From Guyparkeria halophila (GTDB lineage: Bacteria; Pseudomonadota; Gammaproteobacteria; Halothiobacillales; Halothiobacillaceae): a stretch of DNA of 64,000 nucleotides. A model generated the notes under the pieces. That model was not told the DNA's origin, ran no database searches, and saw only the letters and a program-made list of their open reading frames with translations. Position 1 is the first letter of the stretch. Each line of letters opens with the position of its first letter. Of this stretch, positions 1-10,442 are shown piece after piece. A program made the position numbers and the translations under genes. The stretch lies in NCBI RefSeq assembly GCF_034479635.1, contig NZ_CP140153.1:1185501-1249500 (forward strand), written 5' to 3'.

Positions 1-1
1 A

Positions 2-193
2 ATTATCGGGCTGGCCCTGCTTGTACTGGGTCTCATCCTGCTGTTCTTCGGCTACCAGGCGTCGCAAGGGCTGGAAGACCAGCTCTCCGAGGCGGTCACC
101 GGGGAATACACCGACAACACGATGATCTACTGGATTGCCGGTGGCGTGAGTGCGGTTGTCGGGCTGGCAATGCTGGCGTTCGGTAAGAAGTGA
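2..193 (+). CDS. DUF3185 family small membrane protein (5'-partial)
   Basis: This is the C-terminal 63 residues of a small membrane protein whose start lies before the window. The frame begins inside a hydrophobic segment (about residues 1-17 of the visible part), continues through a polar loop with the motif SQGLEDQLSEAVTG, and ends with a second hydrophobic segment before a short GKK tail and TGA. Two transmembrane helices joined by a loop containing a Ser-x-x-x-(Ser)-x-x-x-TG pattern is the layout I associate with DUF3185 proteins of gammaproteobacteria. No function is established for that family. It is not visibly linked to the next gene: 157 bases of non-coding sequence follow. Confidence 0.65.
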   Translation: MIGLALLVLGLILLFFGYQASQGLEDQLSEAVTGEYTDNTMIYWIAGGVSAVVGLAMLAFGKK

Positions 194-350
194 CACTCGC
201 CTCCTAACCGACGTCCCCGGCGACGGTGTCTTACCGTCGCCTTCCGCTCGCTGCGAAACCATCTCACAGGTTTTCGGGGAGCGGTGTTTGTCGTTTGCTG
301 CCCTAGCGAGACTGATAGAATTCCGCCTCGAATTCGAACCGCGAGCGTCC

Positions 351-980
351 ATGTCCTCCCAGACCACCCGACTCGACCTGATCCGCCACGGCGAACCCGT
401 TGGCGGCCGCCGCTTTCGTGGCGATGCCGTCGACGACCCGCTGAGTGAACTCGGCTGGCAGCAGTTGGAGCGACGCGTGGAATTGCTGGCGGATCGCGGG
501 CTGGCCGATTGGGACGTGATCGCGACCTCGCCGATGCGCCGCTGCCGGGCCTTTGCCGCCTCCGTCGCCGAGCGTCGCGGGCTTGAGCTCGTCGTCGACC
601 CCGACCTGCGCGAGATCGGGTTCGGTCCCTGGGAAGGCCTGCGCCACGCCGAGATCCCCGAGCGGTATCCCGAACAGCACGCGGCGTTCCTCGCCGACCC
701 GGTCGACGGTCGTCCCCCCGGCAGCGAACCGATGACCGACTTCGTCGAGCGGGTCACGCGCGGGCTCGAGCGCCTGGAAACCAATCACGCCGGCCAGTCC
801 GTGCTGGTGCTCTCGCACGCGATCGTCATGCGCGCCGCCTGCGTCTGGGTGCTCAACGCCCCGCTGGCGGCGATCGCGCACGTGGAAACCGAATACGCCG
901 CCATGCTCTCCATCCGCCACAACCACCGCGGCCGGCGCTTGCTCGGCCTCGACAATGGCCTGCCGGGAGACGAGGCGTGA
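351..980 (+). CDS. Histidine phosphatase family protein (CobC/phosphoglycerate-mutase-like)
   Basis: A 209-residue cytoplasmic protein of the histidine phosphatase superfamily. The phospho-accepting histidine is in LIRHGEP (Arg12-His13-Gly14). The second catalytic histidine is His156 in VLVLSHAIVM, and the acid motif REIGFGPWEG is at 87-96. The order and spacing fit small members such as alpha-ribazole phosphatase, but the substrate cannot be fixed from sequence. The frame stays open upstream to about 150, but residues before Met351 do not resemble the family, so 351 is chosen as start. The stop overlaps the GTG of the next gene (GTGA), suggesting translational coupling with the COG4255-like gene and then recJ. 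Confidence 0.8.
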   Translation: MSSQTTRLDLIRHGEPVGGRRFRGDAVDDPLSELGWQQLERRVELLADRGLADWDVIATSPMRRCRAFAASVAERRGLELVVDPDLREIGFGPWEGLRHAEIPERYPEQHAAFLADPVDGRPPGSEPMTDFVERVTRGLERLETNHAGQSVLVLSHAIVMRAACVWVLNAPLAAIAHVETEYAAMLSIRHNHRGRRLLGLDNGLPGDEA

Positions 981-2161
981 CGCGGCGGGTCGTTGACGTG
1001 GAACTGGCCGTATTGGGCCTCGAGCCGATCGATGCGCCTGGCGATGACCGCAGCGGCTTTTCCCGCCCCGTCTGGACCTGGCCGACAGGCGGCGCGGCCG
1101 GGCAAGCGACCGGTGAGCGACCATTGGCCCATCTGCTCGCTGGTCGCTTCCAGCGTGTTGCCGCCGCCGACGATGCGGTCCACGAGATTACCTGTGACGA
1201 TCCCGATGTGCTGGCGTTGGTGGCCGTGCACCGCGCGGCTCGCGACGAGAGCGCATCGGCCAGCAGCGCGCATGGTTATGCCACCGCCCGCGCCCTGGGC
1301 GATTGGTGCCTTGCCGGTGGCACGCGTTCGGGTTTCGCGGAGCAGGTGGAGGCCTGGCGCGAACGAGGTTTCGAGCGGCTGCTGTGTTTCGATCCCGTCC
1401 ACCTCAAGCCGGAAACCGATCATGCGATCACGTTGGGCCCGCGCTTTCTCGGCTTGACCGAGGCGGAACTCGACGGTCTGCTTGCCGAGCTGAATCCCTG
1501 GCTGGCCGAAGACGGCATGCGGGCCGTGCGCCTGGGACGTCAGCCCTACCTGCTGGCCGAATCGCGGGTCGATGGTGTCGGTCCGGCGAACGCGGCATTG
1601 CAGCGCAGTGGGGCACCCTTGGCCTGCCTGTTGAATCGCAACGCCGGGGTCTTCCTCGACGAGGAACGCAGCGACCCCGTGTTGCGCCAGTGGCTGACCG
1701 AACTGCAGATGTGGCTTTATCCGCAGCCACTCAACGATCGGCGCGCCGCGCAGGGTCAGCCCATCCTGAGCAGTTTCTGGCCACATGGGTTGAGTGCCCT
1801 GTCCAATGGGTTGCCGTCCCCCCAGGTCGATCAACGGCAGATTTTGACCGACTCGCCGGCGGTGCTCGCCGCATGCGAGGCAACGGTGTGGCAAGCCGAC
1901 GAGATGGATGCGGCACGTGAGGCGATCCGTGCCGGCAGGTGCGTGCGGGTGCTGCTGACCGAGGCGGCGTGGTGTCGACTGGAGGGCGACGTGGGCGGTT
2001 TTCAGCAGGAACTGGCCGGCATCGATGCCTGGCTCGAGCGACTGCAGAGCGAGCACCCGGGCCTGCGTGTTCGCCTGGATGATGGCCAGGGCGGGGTGTG
2101 GCAACCGGCATCGGCGTTGAAACGGGCCTGGCGTCGACTGTTGAACCGGGTGGGGCGATGA
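977..2161 (+). CDS. COG4255-like protein (phosphoglycerate-mutase-related), recJ neighbour
   Basis: A 394-residue protein with no obvious signal or membrane segment. The segment FDPVHLKPETDHAI (about residues 138-151) resembles the A/F-DPVHL-x-x-x-x-DH signature I recall from COG4255 proteins, which are related to cofactor-independent phosphoglycerate mutase and often lie just upstream of recJ in gammaproteobacteria. It begins with GTG overlapping the previous stop and ends in an ATGA overlap with recJ, so all three genes are probably cotranscribed. The biochemical role of this family is not known to me; the name rests on this motif and the position. Confidence 0.55.
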   Translation: MTRRVVDVELAVLGLEPIDAPGDDRSGFSRPVWTWPTGGAAGQATGERPLAHLLAGRFQRVAAADDAVHEITCDDPDVLALVAVHRAARDESASASSAHGYATARALGDWCLAGGTRSGFAEQVEAWRERGFERLLCFDPVHLKPETDHAITLGPRFLGLTEAELDGLLAELNPWLAEDGMRAVRLGRQPYLLAESRVDGVGPANAALQRSGAPLACLLNRNAGVFLDEERSDPVLRQWLTELQMWLYPQPLNDRRAAQGQPILSSFWPHGLSALSNGLPSPQVDQRQILTDSPAVLAACEATVWQADEMDAAREAIRAGRCVRVLLTEAAWCRLEGDVGGFQQELAGIDAWLERLQSEHPGLRVRLDDGQGGVWQPASALKRAWRRLLNRVGR

Positions 2162-3972
2162 CCGTAGAGACAAAAGCGGGCCCCAATGCCGACAAGGCCG
2201 AGAAGACCGCGCGCCTGCTGGGAGTCGCGAGCATTCGCCGGCGTCAGGTGTCCGAGCCGACCGAGGCCTTGGCACACCTCAACCCACGGCTGGCCCGCGT
2301 GCTCGCCGCGCGTGGTATCACGCAGGCCGCGCAACTCGACCAGCGCCTGGGCGCGGTGCTCCCGCCCACCGGTCTGCCGGATCTCGACGAGGCGGCCCGC
2401 CTGATCAGCGATGCCATCGAGCGACAGGAATCCATCCTGATCGTGGGCGACTTCGATGCCGACGGCGCGACCGCGACCGCGCTGTGCCTGCGTGGTCTGC
2501 GTGCCATGGGCGCTGAACAGGTGGACTTCCTGATCCCGGATCGCCAGCGTCACGGCTACGGCCTGAGCCCCGCGTTGCTCGACGAGCTTGAGACGCCGCC
2601 GGCGCTGATCCTCACGGTCGACAACGGCATCAGCGCCCACGACGGCGTGGCCGCCGCCAAGGCCGCCGGATCGCGCGTGGTCGTCACCGACCATCACCTG
2701 CCGGGCGAGACCCTTCCCGCCGCCGATGCCATCGTCAATCCCAACCGCGCGGATGCGGCCTTCGGTTCAACCGCGCTGGCAGGCGTCGGCGTGGCCTTCT
2801 ATCTGCTCGCCGCTGTGCGCAGCGAGCTCGACCGTCGCGGCTGGTTTGCCGAGCGCGAGCGTCCCAATCTGGCCAACTGGCTGGATCTCGTGGCCCTGGG
2901 CACCATTGCCGACGTGGTTGAATTGGACGACAACAACCGCCGCCTGGTCGCCCAGGGCTTGTCCCGCATTCGTGCCCACGCCTGCGCCCCGGGCATACTC
3001 GCGCTGTTCGCCGTCGCCGGGCGCGACCCGCGCGAGGCCCGTTCCAGCGATCTGGGCTTTGCCATCGGCCCGCGGCTGAACGCCGCCGGGCGGCTGGAGA
3101 ACATGCGGCTGGGGGTCGAATGCCTGCTCGCCGACGAGCCGGCCGAGGCCCGGCAACTGGCCGCCACGCTCGACCAGATCAATCGGCAACGCCGCGACGT
3201 CGAGGCCGACATGCTGGACACCGTCGCCGCCGACCTCGACCGGGCCATGGCCGGGCAGGGCGACACACCGCCCAGCGAGCCGGCCGACTGGGTGCGCTTT
3301 GACCCCGGCTTTCATCCCGGCGTGATCGGTATCGTCGCCGGGCGGCTGAAAAGCCGTTGGATGCGCCCCGTGTTCGTGTTCGCCCCGGCCGAGGTGGGCA
3401 GCGATGACGGTCGTCTCAAAGGCTCGGGACGCTCGATCCCCGGCATCCACCTGCGCGACCTGCTGGTCGAGATCGACGCCCGCCATCCCGGCCTGATCGA
3501 TGGCTTCGGCGGGCACGCCATGGCCGCGGGCCTGTCACTCGACCGCGCCCGGCTCGATGCCTTTCGCCAGGCCTTCACGCACGTGATGAGCCGCCACCAA
3601 GAGCGGCTGCCCGACGGTCGCGAAGTGATCACCGACGGCCCACTGGAGCCCGCCGATCTGCACCTCGACTTCATCGACACCCTCGACCACCACGGCCCAT
3701 GGGGCACCGGCTTTCCCGAACCGCTGTTCGACAACACCTTCGAGGTGCTCGAGCGCACCGCGCTAAAAGACGGCAAACACTGGCGTCTGTCCGTGCGTCT
3801 CCTTGACCACCCGAACGCCCGCCCCGTCGACGCCATCTGGTTCCGCGCCCCCGATCAACTCCCCCCGGGCCGCCACTGGCAGATCGCCTACCGTCCCGTC
3901 GCCGACAGCTTTCGTGGCCGAAAGCGCCTCAAACTATTCGTGGAGACGGCGTTGCCGGTCCCGGCGTCATAG
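2158..3972 (+). CDS. recJ: Single-stranded-DNA-specific exonuclease RecJ
   Basis: RecJ degrades single-stranded DNA 5' to 3' in recombination (RecF pathway), mismatch and base excision repair. The 604-residue product has the DHH phosphoesterase motifs in order: GDFDADG (97-103), DNGISAHDG (155-163), and the DHH triad in VVVTDHH (178-180), followed by a DHHA1 region with a Gly-rich GFGGHAMAAG motif near residue 450. E. coli RecJ is 577 residues, so this is full length. The ATG at 2158 overlaps the preceding stop as ATGA. An upstream in-frame ATG at 2098 lies inside the previous gene and is less likely. Confidence 0.95.
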   Translation: MTVETKAGPNADKAEKTARLLGVASIRRRQVSEPTEALAHLNPRLARVLAARGITQAAQLDQRLGAVLPPTGLPDLDEAARLISDAIERQESILIVGDFDADGATATALCLRGLRAMGAEQVDFLIPDRQRHGYGLSPALLDELETPPALILTVDNGISAHDGVAAAKAAGSRVVVTDHHLPGETLPAADAIVNPNRADAAFGSTALAGVGVAFYLLAAVRSELDRRGWFAERERPNLANWLDLVALGTIADVVELDDNNRRLVAQGLSRIRAHACAPGILALFAVAGRDPREARSSDLGFAIGPRLNAAGRLENMRLGVECLLADEPAEARQLAATLDQINRQRRDVEADMLDTVAADLDRAMAGQGDTPPSEPADWVRFDPGFHPGVIGIVAGRLKSRWMRPVFVFAPAEVGSDDGRLKGSGRSIPGIHLRDLLVEIDARHPGLIDGFGGHAMAAGLSLDRARLDAFRQAFTHVMSRHQERLPDGREVITDGPLEPADLHLDFIDTLDHHGPWGTGFPEPLFDNTFEVLERTALKDGKHWRLSVRLLDHPNARPVDAIWFRAPDQLPPGRHWQIAYRPVADSFRGRKRLKLFVETALPVPAS

Positions 3973-3997
3973 CAGCGACCCGTGGTATTGAGTGAAC

Positions 3998-4028
3998 CCG
4001 TGGGTCGGGCTTCTGCCTGACAATCCGC
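3998..4028. repeat. Degenerate GGGCTTCAGCCC-type palindrome
   Basis: The stretch GTGGGTCGGGCTTCTGCCTG after recJ resembles the better-preserved palindromes at 25408-25430 and 25497-25524 (GTGGGTCGGGCTTCAGCCC type). The stem is imperfect, so this is probably a decayed copy of the same dispersed repeat family. Confidence 0.45.
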
Positions 4029-4093
4029 TCGGCGGGGCGGATGAGGGTTACACTGAAAGCCGTTTCACGAACACCAACCGGACGGTCAAGCGC

Positions 4094-4510
4094 ATGCCGA
4101 TAAAACCGCCGTTAACGCACGCCCCCGTACTCGACCGGCTCGGTTCGATCGCCAAGGACACGCCGGAAATCGCCGTGCTCTGGCTTTACGGGTCGCAGGC
4201 AAAGGGAACCGCGACGCCCAACAGCGACTACGACCTGGCGGTAGCCTTCGCAAAGCCGCTTGCCGATCCATTCGAGCGTCGGCTCCGACCCGAGTTGCTG
4301 GCACAGGCCTGGCAGGATGCACTGGATCTGCCCGCTGAAAAGCTCTCGGTGATCGATATCGATCTGGCACCCATTCCCCTTGCAATGGCCGTGGTGCGCA
4401 CAGGACGTCCCTTGTGCGTCAATGATCCGTTGCGATTGGCGAGGGAAGAAAACCGGATCACGTCGATGTGGGAACTCGACTATCAACACCACCAACAGCA
4501 GTATGGTTGA
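4094..4510 (+). CDS. mntA: MntA-like nucleotidyltransferase antitoxin
   Basis: A 138-residue minimal nucleotidyltransferase. The signature GSQAKGTATPNSDYD (33-47) has the Gly-Ser pair and the two metal-binding aspartates (Asp45, Asp47) of the polymerase-beta fold. In type VII toxin-antitoxin systems MntA neutralises its HEPN partner HepT by transferring AMP groups to a tyrosine beside the toxin's catalytic motif. The partner gene follows after 12 bases, which strongly supports this reading. The open frame extends to 3992, but that upstream part overlaps a decayed repeat and does not resemble the family, so the ATG at 4094 is preferred. No strong ribosome binding site is visible. Confidence 0.82.
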   Translation: MPIKPPLTHAPVLDRLGSIAKDTPEIAVLWLYGSQAKGTATPNSDYDLAVAFAKPLADPFERRLRPELLAQAWQDALDLPAEKLSVIDIDLAPIPLAMAVVRTGRPLCVNDPLRLAREENRITSMWELDYQHHQQQYG

Positions 4511-4522
4511 GGAGCCGTGGCG

Positions 4523-4939
4523 ATGACCGAGCGGATGGAACCCGAATACGTTGCTGCCATGCGGGAGCATGTCGCGCAGCTGGCCGAGGAACTCGACGAA
4601 CTTCGCCGTCTCGCGAATGAGGGGAGTGCCCTGCCATCGCTTCTTTACCGGGCGGCCGAACGCAACCTGCAACTGCTGACCGAGGCGTGCATTGGAATCG
4701 CTAAGCAAAAACTAAAGGCGTCTGGGCTGGTCGTGCCGAGCGAATCGCGCCAGGCGTTTGCGAAGTTAGCCGCCATGGGCGCGGATCACAGCGGCACACC
4801 CTGGAACAAGGTGATCGGGTTGCGCAACGCGCTGGTGCACGATTATCTGAATCTTGACCCAGAAATCGTGACCACCGTGATTCGCGAAGGCCATTACGAG
4901 ACGCTCCTGGCATTCGCCAAGGAACACCTGGCGGGGTGA
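4523..4939 (+). CDS. hepT: HepT-like HEPN toxin
   Basis: A 138-residue, largely helical protein with the HEPN RNase motif R-x4-H-x-Y: Arg101, His106 and Tyr108 in RNALVHDY. In HepT toxins Arg and His cut RNA, and the Tyr is the site AMPylated by MntA. The catalytic motif is intact, so the toxin is probably active. The start is set at ATG 4523 because AGGAG lies 8 bases upstream; a GTG at 4517 is in frame but only 2 bases from AGGAG. Gene order is antitoxin then toxin. The pair lies between recJ and a RAYT transposase, in an accessory patch. Confidence 0.82.
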   Translation: MTERMEPEYVAAMREHVAQLAEELDELRRLANEGSALPSLLYRAAERNLQLLTEACIGIAKQKLKASGLVVPSESRQAFAKLAAMGADHSGTPWNKVIGLRNALVHDYLNLDPEIVTTVIREGHYETLLAFAKEHLAG

Positions 4940-5014
4940 TTCGGGGGAATGGCCGGCCCCCTACGGTCGTTTCCAGACTGCAATGCTGAACTACGTCCCG
5001 GACGTGCCTGGACC

Positions 5015-5062
5015 GCGGAGTTGCACTCCGCGCCACGGCGAGTCCAACTCGCCGTTCCCATA
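5015..5062. repeat. RAYT-type REP pair upstream of the transposase
   Basis: Two adjacent imperfect palindromes: GCGGAGTTGCACTCCGCG and, after CCAC, GGCGAGTCCAACTCGCCG. The same two-hairpin unit recurs in the array downstream of the RAYT gene (5746-6086) and, singly, at 10201-10250 and 25345-25390. Flanking of a RAYT gene by REP palindromes is the classical arrangement. Confidence 0.8.
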
Positions 5063-5118
5063 TGGCCTGACAGGAACTGATCGACAGACTGACATCGAAA
5101 AACCATGGAGGTTGATGC

Positions 5119-5736
5119 ATGGTGGCAAGGATGCCCCAATCGCGTTACCGGCACGGAGGGCTTCCGCACCTCGATGCGCCGGGACATTTTCAGCACATTG
5201 TCTTTCACCTGGCCGATTCGTTGCCGCGCGAGGCGCTCACCAGCATTGAGTTGGAATTGGCTGAGCTTCCCCATTCTCGACGTAAACGGGCGATGGCTCG
5301 CCGGATTGCCGCCTTGTTGGATGCGGGGCTTGGCTCCTGCCTACTTGCTGATCCGTTTTGCGCACGGATTGTGGCGGACACGCTGATTTTCGGTCATGGG
5401 AACCGTTACTGGCTCCACGACTGGGTAATCATGCCGAATCATGTTCACGTACTGATTCGTCAGGGCGAGCGTGAGCCCTTGGCGCGAATTATCCAGTCAT
5501 GGAAGCGACACTCGGCCCGCGAGATTCGGCGCAAAGGAGCGGACATCTATCGGCATGCCGGCAGTGAGAGTGCGGGCCTGTGGCAACGCGACTACTGGGA
5601 TCGATACATCCGGGATGAGCGTCATCTTGCCGCAGTAAAAGAGTACATCTGGCAAAACCCGGTCGCTGCCGGGTTGGTATCGAGTCCGGAGGACTGGCCC
5701 TACGGCTCAGCAGCTCGGGGAGACGACGAAACCTAA
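5119..5736 (+). CDS. REP-associated tyrosine transposase (RAYT, Y1/HUH family)
   Basis: A 205-residue relative of the IS200/IS605 TnpA transposases. The HUH metal site is in MPNHVHVLI (His108, His110), followed by a helix (SWKRHSAREIRR) and the conserved LWQRDYWDRYIRDE segment, with a candidate nucleophile at Tyr159, then an IWQNPVAAGLV tail typical of RAYTs. Family members nick and rejoin single-stranded REP palindromes. REP palindromes flank this gene closely on both sides, and a six-unit array begins 10 bases after the stop. The ATG at 5119 is preceded by GGAGG at 5107-5111. All key motifs look intact. Confidence 0.9.
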   Translation: MVARMPQSRYRHGGLPHLDAPGHFQHIVFHLADSLPREALTSIELELAELPHSRRKRAMARRIAALLDAGLGSCLLADPFCARIVADTLIFGHGNRYWLHDWVIMPNHVHVLIRQGEREPLARIIQSWKRHSAREIRRKGADIYRHAGSESAGLWQRDYWDRYIRDERHLAAVKEYIWQNPVAAGLVSSPEDWPYGSAARGDDET

Positions 5737-5745
5737 ACAGAGTTG

Positions 5746-6086
5746 GGACCGCGGGAGTGCATCAGCGCCGGCGAGTGCAACCCAGCGCTCCCCGGCCCGG
5801 CATGGACCGCGGAGTTGCACTCCGCGCGCCGGCGAGTTCCACTCCCCACTCCCAGCACTCCAACGACGGACCGTAGCGTTGCATCCCACGCCACGGCGAG
5901 CGCAACTCGCCGCTCCCAGCACCCGACCACGGACCGTGGAGTTGCACTCCACGCCACGGCGAGTGCAACTCACCGCTCCCAGCTCCCAACGATGGACCGT
6001 GGAGTTGTACTCCACGCCGGCGAGTATAACTCGCCGCTCCGATGGACCGCGGAGTTGTACTTCACGCCTACGAGTGCAACTGATCA
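5746..6086. repeat. Six-unit tandem array of two-hairpin REP units
   Basis: Six units begin with GGACCG at 5746, 5804, 5868, 5931, 5994 and 6044, giving periods of 58, 64, 63, 63 and 50 bases. Each unit contains a GGAGTTGCACTCC-type hairpin, a CGAGTGCAACTCG-type hairpin and a short linker (CTCCCAGC...). The first and last units are degenerate, and the fifth lacks part of its linker. The array fills nearly all the gap between the RAYT gene and glmS. It is not a CRISPR: there are no unique spacers. Confidence 0.85.
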
Positions 6087-6162
6087 ATTCAGTCCCTGTA
6101 ACCCACCTCATTGAGATACAATCCCGCGCTATTCAATTCCGAGTTAAACGGGAAACGGATTC

Positions 6163-8016
<1,854 letters not shown>

Positions 8017-8045
8017 GACTCAAGCGCCAAGCAAGGAACCTCTGG

Positions 8046-8894
8046 ATGAACGAAATCCGGCCCAGTCAGCCAGCCACACCCAATCCGCCGCGATTCGATG
8101 ACGAGATCGATCTGATCGACCTCGCCGTCGCGCTCTGGCGGCGCAAATGGGTAGTGATCATCGTGGCGGTGGTGATTACCGCGATGGCGGCCACATTTGC
8201 TTTCGGGCGGGGTGATGCATCCAAGGCCACATCATTTGCCTCGATCTATAGCCTGCCGAAAGTTTCAGTTGATGGTGGTGATGAAAAGCCCGTCGTTGCA
8301 CCGAGTGCGGTGATGGAACTGAGCCAGCGGGTTTTCGTGCCGCAGGCCTTGAAGCAGGATCGCGAGGCGGATACCGGCAAAGATTTCCAAAAACTGGAAG
8401 TAGCCCTCCAACAGCCCGAGGACACGTCGTTGATCGTGATTGAGACCGAGGCCACCGAGACACAGTCGGAACGCATCACTGACCTGCATAAGGCGATCAT
8501 GGGGCGAATCGAGAAGCTGGCCGAGTCCGAAGTGGATGATCTGCGTGCAAAGCTCGATCAGCGCATCGAGATGCTAGAGACCCGTCTGGCGGACGCTGAG
8601 TCGCTAGCCGATTCCCTTTCAAAGACCGATGGTGACCTTTCTGAAATCTCGCTGGAAATAGCGGAAGTAAAGCGAGAATTATTGCAGGCCGAGTTGAAGA
8701 AATCGTCTTTGAGCACCGGTCGCCTGGTGGAGCTGGGTCAGCAACGTGAACTCGATGGGGGAACATCGAGCACCTTGATCGTTGCCCTCGGCGCCATCCT
8801 CGGCCTGTTCGCCGGTCTGTTCGCTGCCCTGATGGTGGGCTTTGTCGCCGCGGCGCGCGAGCGCCTGCACGAAACCGAATCCACGGAAGACTGA
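8046..8894 (+). CDS. wzz: Wzz-type O-antigen chain length determinant
   Basis: A 282-residue inner-membrane protein with the Wzz topology. A cytoplasmic N-terminus contains [17 protein letters not shown], followed by a first transmembrane helix (about 35-55), a mostly helical periplasmic domain (about 56-240), and a second helix (about 242-267, [19 protein letters not shown]), then a short cytoplasmic tail. Wzz proteins set the modal length of Wzy-polymerised chains. It is somewhat shorter than typical Wzz proteins (about 320-370). It lies 29 bases after glmS, with an AAGGA ribosome binding site, and 7 bases before tviB/wbpA, so it opens the polysaccharide operon. Confidence 0.85.
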   Translation: MNEIRPSQPATPNPPRFDDEIDLIDLAVALWRRKWVVIIVAVVITAMAATFAFGRGDASKATSFASIYSLPKVSVDGGDEKPVVAPSAVMELSQRVFVPQALKQDREADTGKDFQKLEVALQQPEDTSLIVIETEATETQSERITDLHKAIMGRIEKLAESEVDDLRAKLDQRIEMLETRLADAESLADSLSKTDGDLSEISLEIAEVKRELLQAELKKSSLSTGRLVELGQQRELDGGTSSTLIVALGAILGLFAGLFAALMVGFVAAARERLHETESTED

Positions 8895-8901
8895 TCTCGA
8901 C

Positions 8902-10194
8902 ATGACGCAATCCACCTTTGCCGCGCCCCAGGAAACCCGCATCGCCATGATCGGCCTGGGCTACGTCGGCCTGCCGCTCGCGGTCGCCTTCGGTCGCGTC
9001 CAGCCGGTGGTCGGATTCGACATCAACGCCAAGCGCATCGCCGAGCTCAAGGACGGTATCGACCACACCCGAGAGGTCGAGCCGGATGAACTGGCCGAGG
9101 CGACCCAGCTTTCCTTCACCGATCGCCTCGAAGATATCGCCGATTGCAATGTCTTCATCGTCACCGTCCCCACGCCGATCGACCGCTACAAGCGCCCGGA
9201 CCTCAGCCCGCTGATCGGCGCCTCCACGACGGTCGGGCAGGTGCTGAAAAAGGGTGACGTGGTGATCTACGAATCCACTGTCTACCCCGGCGCGACGGAA
9301 GACGACTGCGTACCGGTCCTGGAGCAGACCAGCGGCCTGACCTTCAACGTAGACTTCTTCGCCGGCTACAGCCCCGAGCGTATCAACCCCGGCGACAAGG
9401 AACACCGCGTCTCTGACATCATGAAGGTTACCGCCGGCTCCACGCCCGAGGCCGCCGAGTTCATCGATTCGCTCTATCGGCGCGTTATTCACGCCGGCAC
9501 GCACCTTGCCCCGGCCATTCGCGTCGCCGAGGCCGCGAAGGTGATCGAGAACACCCAGCGGGACGTGAACATCGCCCTGGTCAACGAACTGGCCATGCTG
9601 TTCAACAAGATGGGCGTGGATACCCAGGCCGTGCTCGAAGCCGCCGCCACCAAGTGGAACTTCCTGCCGTTCAAGCCGGGCCTGGTGGGTGGCCACTGCA
9701 TCGGTGTCGATCCGTACTACCTCACCCAGAAGGCCCAGGAAATCGGCTACCACCCCGAGATGATCCTCGCTGGCCGCCGTACCAACGATGGCATGGGCGA
9801 ATACGTCGCCGCCCAGATCGTGCAGCTGATGACCCGGCGCCGGGTGCAGGTCGTCGACTCCAAGGTGCTCATCCTCGGCCTGACCTTCAAGGAAAACTGC
9901 CCGGACCTGCGCAACACCCGCGTGGTCGACGTCATCAACGAACTGCGTGACTACAACGTCAACGTCGAGGTCCATGATCCGTGGGCAGATCCTGCCCAGG
10001 CCTGCGATGAATACGGTATCTCCTTGGTCGAGCAGCCGGCGCAAGGGCACTACGACGCCGTTGTGATCGCCGTGTCGCATAACCAATTCGTGCAACTGGG
10101 AGCACAAGGCATCCGATCCCTGGCCCGCGATGGGGGGCTGGTCTACGACATCAAGCACGTACTTGGACGCGACGAAGTCGACGGGCGCCTGTAA
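8902..10194 (+). CDS. tviB: UDP-N-acetylglucosamine 6-dehydrogenase (TviB/WbpA step)
   Basis: A 430-residue NAD-dependent UDP-sugar 6-dehydrogenase that oxidises C6 to a carboxylate, giving a UDP-N-acetylhexosaminuronic acid. It has a Rossmann motif GLGYVGLP (18-25), VPTPID, the segment [13 protein letters not shown], and the catalytic cysteine Cys266 in [11 protein letters not shown]. Overall it reads like Salmonella TviB (Vi antigen) rather than P. aeruginosa WbpA, but both oxidise UDP-GlcNAc. With wbpB, wbpD, wbpE and wbpI in the same locus it should provide the first step to UDP-ManNAc3NAcA. The ATG at 8902 is 7 bases after the wzz stop; a frame extension to 8842 overlaps wzz and is not used. 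Confidence 0.92.
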   Translation: MTQSTFAAPQETRIAMIGLGYVGLPLAVAFGRVQPVVGFDINAKRIAELKDGIDHTREVEPDELAEATQLSFTDRLEDIADCNVFIVTVPTPIDRYKRPDLSPLIGASTTVGQVLKKGDVVIYESTVYPGATEDDCVPVLEQTSGLTFNVDFFAGYSPERINPGDKEHRVSDIMKVTAGSTPEAAEFIDSLYRRVIHAGTHLAPAIRVAEAAKVIENTQRDVNIALVNELAMLFNKMGVDTQAVLEAAATKWNFLPFKPGLVGGHCIGVDPYYLTQKAQEIGYHPEMILAGRRTNDGMGEYVAAQIVQLMTRRRVQVVDSKVLILGLTFKENCPDLRNTRVVDVINELRDYNVNVEVHDPWADPAQACDEYGISLVEQPAQGHYDAVVIAVSHNQFVQLGAQGIRSLARDGGLVYDIKHVLGRDEVDGRL

Positions 10195-10200
10195 CCTCGC

Positions 10201-10250
10201 TTGGAGCGGCGAGTTGCACTCGCCGATACGCGGAGTGCAACTCCGCTTGC
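10201..10250. repeat. RAYT-type REP pair, inverted orientation
   Basis: GGCGAGTTGCACTCGCC then GCGGAGTGCAACTCCGC, the same two hairpins as near the RAYT gene but in reverse order. It lies between tviB and wbpB, within the polysaccharide locus, about 4.5 kb from the transposase. Confidence 0.8.
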
Positions 10251-10269
10251 CATGCACCCCGGCGGTGGG

Positions 10270-10328
10270 TCTCGCGGCTAAAGCCGATCCTACGGTCTAT
10301 TTGTGCGTAAGAGCGCCTTCAGGCGCGA
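10270..10328. repeat. Pair of CGCCTTCAGGCG / CGGCTAAAGCCG palindromes
   Basis: CGCGGCTAAAGCCGATCCTACGG is followed by a divergent GTGCGTAAGAGCGCCTTCAGGCGCG. The same head-to-head design recurs at 25549-25607, 33349-33407 and 35921-35997, and a single copy is at 27751-27772. This is a second dispersed palindromic family, distinct from the RAYT-type repeat. Confidence 0.8.
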
Positions 10329-10442
10329 TGCCATCGGTTTTACACAAAACCCGCGAGTCGTGCTTGAACTGACAGTCCCCCCGATAGGGCGGATGAAAAG
10401 CAAAATTCACTTCTAGAACCAACCAACAAAAGACAAGACTGC

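Noticed and set aside
5746-6086. Regular 50-64 base periodicity resembling a CRISPR array
   Set aside because: The segments between the palindromes are themselves repeated, there are no unique spacers, the repeats are REP hairpins and no cas gene is near; a RAYT lies directly upstream.
4094-6086. A larger defence island around the MntA/HepT pair
   Set aside because: Only the toxin-antitoxin pair and a RAYT are present; no restriction, CBASS, retron or Cas-type genes are visible in the neighbourhood.
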